Positions 36,639 through 64,000 of a DNA stretch of 64,000 nucleotides are shown in pieces (the stretch's first letter is position 1; each line of letters starts with the position of its first letter). This stretch comes from Eutrigla gurnardus. Taxonomy: Eukaryota; Chordata; Actinopteri; Perciformes; Triglidae. The notes beneath the pieces were generated by a model. It was not told the origin of the DNA. It saw only the letters and a program-made list of their open reading frames with translations, and did no database searches. The stretch covers positions 9,131,835 to 9,195,834 of the forward strand of contig OY741284.1 of assembly GCA_963514095.1 (NCBI GenBank). Reading direction: 5' to 3'. The position numbers were made by a program, and so were the translations under genes.

Positions 36639-39013
36639 TCAAACTCCCTTCTTCGTCTTCTTGGCGTTGGATAAGCCGGCGAGTGTCTGAGTTGTGTCCT
36701 GCAGAGCTTTCTGAAGAGCGGAAATGGCCTGATCGTGGCCTTCTAGCTTGGCTGCTTTGGTTTCCAAGCCGGCCAGCAAGCTCCTCAAGCTCTGCAGCTG
36801 CTCCGGCTTCACGCTGCTGCTGCTGCTCTCCTCCACCGCAGCGAGCCTCTTCTCCACCTCCTCCGCCTGCTGAGCCAGGCTGGAGTCCTTCGAAGACAGC
36901 TTGGTCTGGGAACTGCCCAGGGCGGCCATGTTGGACTGGAGCTCCCCCAGACTGCTTCTCAGGGCCTCCGTCTCCTGCTCCATGCTGGTTCTGACTCCCT
37001 GCACGGCCTTCTGCTGTGCAGCCAGGGCGCTGTCCTGGGTGTCGTGTTTGGCGAACATCGCTTCCATTCTGGATCTGATGTCTGACACCGATGCCAGCAG
37101 TGAATCTCCGCTCTCCTCCGATATTTTCACTCTGGCCTCGAGGTCCTCTGATCTTTTCTGGAATTGAGTGGCTTCTGCCTGCACCTGCTTCTCCACGCTG
37201 CGGACCGCCTCGGCGGCCTGCTCCACGCCGCTCTCCAGGATCATGGCCTTGTCCTTCACAGCCTGGACATCGGATTCTGCTGCAGACAGCGACTGCCTCA
37301 GATTCCCTACGTTCTCTTGCACTGCCGACCTCACCGTTCCGATCTCCTGAGACAGTGAGTCGACTTCCTGGTTACGGGTCTGGAGCTCTGACCTCACCGC
37401 GCCTATCTGCTCCCGGATTGAATCAACTGAGGCGTCGGCAGCCTGTTTGTCCGTTCGGATTTCGGCCACGGCATCGACGATGGCAGAGAGCTCCTGTTTG
37501 ATGAGCGTCGGGTCTTCCATGTCATCCAGGCGGGCCTTGAGATCAGCCAGCTGGCTCTGGGCTTCGCCCTGAGCCTCGGTGAACTCCGCCACGCTGGCCG
37601 CGATGGACTGACTCACTTCGGCCAGACGCTCCTCCACGGTCTTCTCCAGAGAGGAGAAGTCCCTCTCTCGGGACTCCTTCACCTCCTTGATGCCCTCTGA
37701 AAGTTCCCTGAGTAGATTGTTCTGGAGCTTCTGGAGGGCCTCCTCCACCCGCCTGGTCTCCACCTCGCCCCTCTTCATCCGTACGACGGCCCCCTCCAGC
37801 TCCACCCGCGTGATGCCCAGTGATGACTCCAGCCCGTCCACGACACTGCTCAGAGACTCCACCTGTACAAGACCATCATCAGATCATCATCCATTACTAT
37901 ACAATAACTAAAAACCATGTATGTGTCCAAAACATCAGGAGCTACGTGTGTTAAAGGAGGTATTTTGCATATTAAACATATATTGAACACAGGTGAGCTC
38001 CCACCCAAAGTAAACTAATGCAGCAAACACGTTCCAACCGTATGTTTGCATAAAAAGAGAGTCATCACAACTAGAGTGGAGGTAAATATTTGTAGTGTAC
38101 ACTGGTCACATATACACCGTGTACTTTACAGCCAGGAAGTGAGGAGAGAATGAATGAAAGAGGAGAGGACTTCAGTTAAATAAGCTAATATACTTGAGTT
38201 TGCATGCAATCACACTGACATGTTTTTTTTATTATTATTCCTGCAAAAGAGACTGATCAGACATCACTGATTTAGTACTTTATAAAACAAAGGCAGGGGG
38301 TCCCTTTCTCTGCAGGAGACAATGTGATCCATCTTTATCTGCCTTACAATCAGCATCGACTTATATTTCTAAGACAAAATAAGACAAAACTATAATAATA
38401 ATGAAGAAATAGTTTATTTTCACACGGTTTGAAACTTTTATTGTTTACTTATGGACTTTTGCTGGATGAATAGTAGTAGTCCATCACCGTGGTTGACCAG
38501 ACCTGCCCAACCCCCAACAGAACATCCAGTACCACAAGGAATATATGGACACTTATGTAATATCCAACATAAAAAACCCGAGGATATACATTTCCCATAT
38601 CTACTTTTGTATTTCCCTGTAGGGGGTTGTGAAAGAAGTTTGAGATCCTTGTTTAATGTCCCTCCCCCCATTGATTCACATCCTTCTCTACCTACCTGTT
38701 GAACGACGCTCTCCATTTTTCCGCTCAGCTCCGCGCTTTGCCGTGCGCTCTCTGCCTGTCCGGCGCTCGTCTCCCTGAATTCCTCCACGACTTGCTGGAA
38801 ATAAAAAGCAGCAAAGCCGACAGCGCCCAGTAACGCGACATAAAACACCGTGGTGGCAACGAGCCCGAGGCAGCTGCCCGATCGTGGCCCCTGAGGCCCG
38901 GGGCCACTCACCCCGTTGCCGGTGGTCTTTGGGCTCTTCTTCGGCGCGTCATCTTGGCTGGACGGGGCGCTCTTCTCGGCCGAGCTGCTCTTCTGTCGGT
39001 TTTTCGCAGTCAT
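36639..39013 (-). CDS. ckap4: Cytoskeleton-associated protein 4 (CLIMP-63)
   Basis: Two coding exons on the minus strand, 39013-38696 and 37862-36639, give 513 codons plus stop (human 602). CKAP4 is a type II ER membrane protein that spaces ER sheets through its lumenal coiled coil and binds microtubules. It also acts as a surface receptor. Residues 1-47 are the cytosolic basic and Pro/Ser-rich tail. Cys48 lies directly before the membrane segment (about 49-72), like the palmitoylated cysteine of human CKAP4. The rest is coiled coil. The best family match is LQKLQNNLLRELSEGIKEVK and RERDFSSLEKTVEERL. The protein ends in a lysine-rich tail. The first exon ends at Q106 in phase 0. The reading frame stays open upstream to 39382, but the chosen ATG has A at -3 and starts the expected type of N-terminus. 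Confidence 0.94.
37863..38695 (-). other. ckap4: ckap4 intron
   Basis: An 833-bp GT-AG intron (GTAGGT donor, TACAG acceptor on the minus strand). Nothing else was recognised in it. Confidence 0.85.
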
Positions 39014-40559
39014 CGTCGCTGAGATAAATGTGTGTGTGTGTGTGTGAGATGAGAGCTGGTGGTTTTTTGCAGTCGTGGATGGAGAGTATTCCCAGTCCAG
39101 GCCCACTAACTGGACCAGTAGCGTATCAGGGAGCTCGTCGTGTCTTTCCACGGGGCATTTGGCGTTGAGGTATGCGGATGGGGGCTGTCCTATGTTCAAC
39201 TGCAGGCTCTGGTGCGCTCCAATGACAATAAAACACAGGGAGACAAGGAAAACACTTTTTTTTTTTACACCAAAAACTAGATCAGCCAGTATTTCTGCAG
39301 AAGCATCTCTGGCGCAACAGCAGTGACCTTTCATAATAAGATGGTTTATGCATCTGAAGTAAGTTTTCCAAAAATGCCCCACAGGATCAAAATAAGCACA
39401 AACTCTAACTTTTAAAGTAATTTCAAGTTATACATGTCACTGATTTAATGAAGGACACACCATGCACCACCTATGGGACAAAACCAATGTAACAGTGTGT
39501 GAAGTCTTTCTCCATGTGTCAGCGTCGTCTATTATAACTCTGTTTCACTGCGACGCGCGTCTAATATCGCAGACTGATGCAAACTTCCTGCAACCGGTTC
39601 CTGCTGCAGGGAGGGGCTGTTTTTTTCTTCTTCCCCCTGGTTCGCTCCTCCTTTCATACGTGGCAGCTGAAGGCTGCTGTTAACCCCGAGATCTCTGCAC
39701 AGAGCCGCTCATCAGGCTCAGCAGCTGAAGTCACAGCTTTTTACGTCCGCTGACAGGAGAAGCGAAAAAGTCCAACTCGTTTCTCTGCATTTCATTCATT
39801 CGCAATACGAGTGAGTGCCTTAGATTGTGTTTGCAAGCAAATGAACACAATATGCATTGCATAGTTCTTTTAACAGTACGCAAAGGAACAAAAAATAATA
39901 ATATTACAATTATTTTTTTTTCATGGCCTTACTATCATATCACGATTTCTATGCTACTCCATCATAATTCTTTCCACCTTTTTTTATATACTCATGCAAG
40001 AGGTCATCTAATGTTTATGAAAAAATCAAGTAATTTTTTTTCTCCTTATATGCTTATTCTTGTTATTATGTGTCAAGCATGTTTACATTCTCGTTATGAA
40101 CACTAGATGTCACTAACAGAGCGTTTTTTGGTTGAGAGCAAAACAACAACGCCGATAAATGCCCTGGAGCAATGTCCACAGTATATACAATGTATACAAG
40201 GTCAAACTGTCAAACAATGAAGAAAGCAATGCTAAACCTTATTTGCAAACTTTTATAACAACAATAACAATAATAGTAATACATTATAAAAATTGATAAC
40301 TGCCATGCCATTTGAGTTTAGTATCTATATTTTGTATTTAAATAGTTGAATAAAATCAGATTGTTATGGTTATATCATATAGGTCACACCGACATGCCTG
40401 AGTTAAGGTACACTCCCAAAATAGGTAAAATATCGTTTCAGCTGTGTTGTGCCAGAGGGAATTAATATTTAATGTATATGAAACAATATGTAAATTATCA
40501 TGGCAACGTATGCAGTAATTGGAAAGTAATGTTTTGGGGTAAACATCATTTCCTATGAC
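39014..40559. other. ckap4 5' region and spacer to bltp3b
   Basis: The first 370 bases are an open extension of the ckap4 frame and include a short TG repeat near 39029-39047. A modestly CpG-containing patch at about 39530-39800 may hold the ckap4 promoter. The rest, to about 40560, is AT-rich with no gene recognised. Confidence 0.4.
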
Positions 40560-41074
40560 TCCTTTCTCGAGTGTGACGGTGTCCAAACGATTCCTGTATC
40601 TCTATAAATATAAAAACCTACAGTTCGCACCCTTTTTCGTCTTTGAGTTGCGGGGTTTACTACGAGATCCTGAACGCATCACGACGCCCCGCCTCGACGC
40701 CGTGACAACCGACGCCGTTCTTCCGACGCGCTGTCCAGGTGTTCGCTGTATGATATTGCAGAGACCTGCCGGACCGTTTTCGGAGCTTTATCAGTGTATC
40801 TTCATGACATGGCCTAACGTGATATGTATTGCCCACGAGCCCGGCTGTCACTCGGACGTCTGAGACGCCGTTTTTCCGCCCCAACTCCCTTATCTCTCAG
40901 AGAATGAAGCGGGAACACCGTAAAAATGAAGACTGACAAGGGGATGAGAATTTGAGCTGAGAGTGTGTGTGTTTAACTCGGGTGGGAAAAGCTAGCGGTT
41001 CAGCTAGCCAGTTAGCTCAGACAGCTCGGGACACCCGGCCGGCCGGCGGGCTCGCTTATCGGATTTGTGCGGCC
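40560..41074 (+). promoter_or_regulatory. bltp3b: CpG-rich promoter and 5' UTR of bltp3b
   Basis: CpG density rises sharply from about 40640 and continues into the first exon and intron, as in a CpG-island promoter. No TATA box is seen near the ATG. The ATG at 41075 sits in the strong context GGCCATGG. The start site is probably between 40700 and 41000. Confidence 0.6.

Positions 41075-64000
<22,926 letters not shown>

Overview
This window is chromosomal DNA from a bony fish, very likely a percomorph teleost. The evidence is small genes split by short GT-AG introns, exon-by-exon matches to vertebrate proteins, several dispersed repeats typical of teleost genomes, and intron-containing tRNA-Tyr genes. 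No bacterial, viral or plasmid content was seen. Exon boundaries below were worked out by hand from splice signals and reading-frame phase. Each coding model closes in frame.

Layout. (1) 1-4060: the last three coding exons of ttll1 (+). Its introns hold three intact tRNA-Tyr(GTA) genes and two decayed copies. (2) 6380-23890: pacsin2 (+), with a CpG-rich first exon, a 6.9 kb first intron and ten coding exons (491 aa). (3) 24300-31160: arfgap3 (+), 16 coding exons (531 aa), with a ZNF143-like site and a CCAAT box at the promoter. (4) 31918-35400: ikbip (+), with two mutually exclusive coding ends. (5) 39013-36250: ckap4 (-), two coding exons, convergent with ikbip. (6) 40560-64000: bltp3b/uhrf1bp1l (+), 18 coding exons in view plus one probable 51-codon cassette exon. 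The gene runs off the right edge. (7) Inside bltp3b intron 3, on the other strand, lies a single-exon secreted C1q-domain gene.

Gene context. ttll1-pacsin2-arfgap3 keeps the order and direction of human 22q13.2. ikbip, ckap4 and bltp3b are all on human 12q23. The join between the two blocks therefore lies between arfgap3 and ikbip (about 31160-31900). The genes do not form a pathway, but several act on membranes: PACSIN2 bends them, ARFGAP3 controls COPI coats at the Golgi, CKAP4 shapes ER sheets, BLTP3B transfers lipid at endosomes, and IKBIP is an ER coiled-coil protein. CKAP4 and IKBIP are both predicted single-pass type II coiled-coil proteins and sit side by side.

The points most worth a second look are the unannotated-looking bltp3b cassette exon, the next bltp3b exon (which starts with a donor-like GTAAG), the tRNA-Tyr tandem duplication with an inverted relic, the nested antisense C1q gene with its own TATA box, a 1.04 kb DNA transposon with a 5-bp target duplication carrying a long A/T palindrome, and the stop-free 123-codon 5' extension of ckap4. 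I found nothing that I would call a wholly new biological system.
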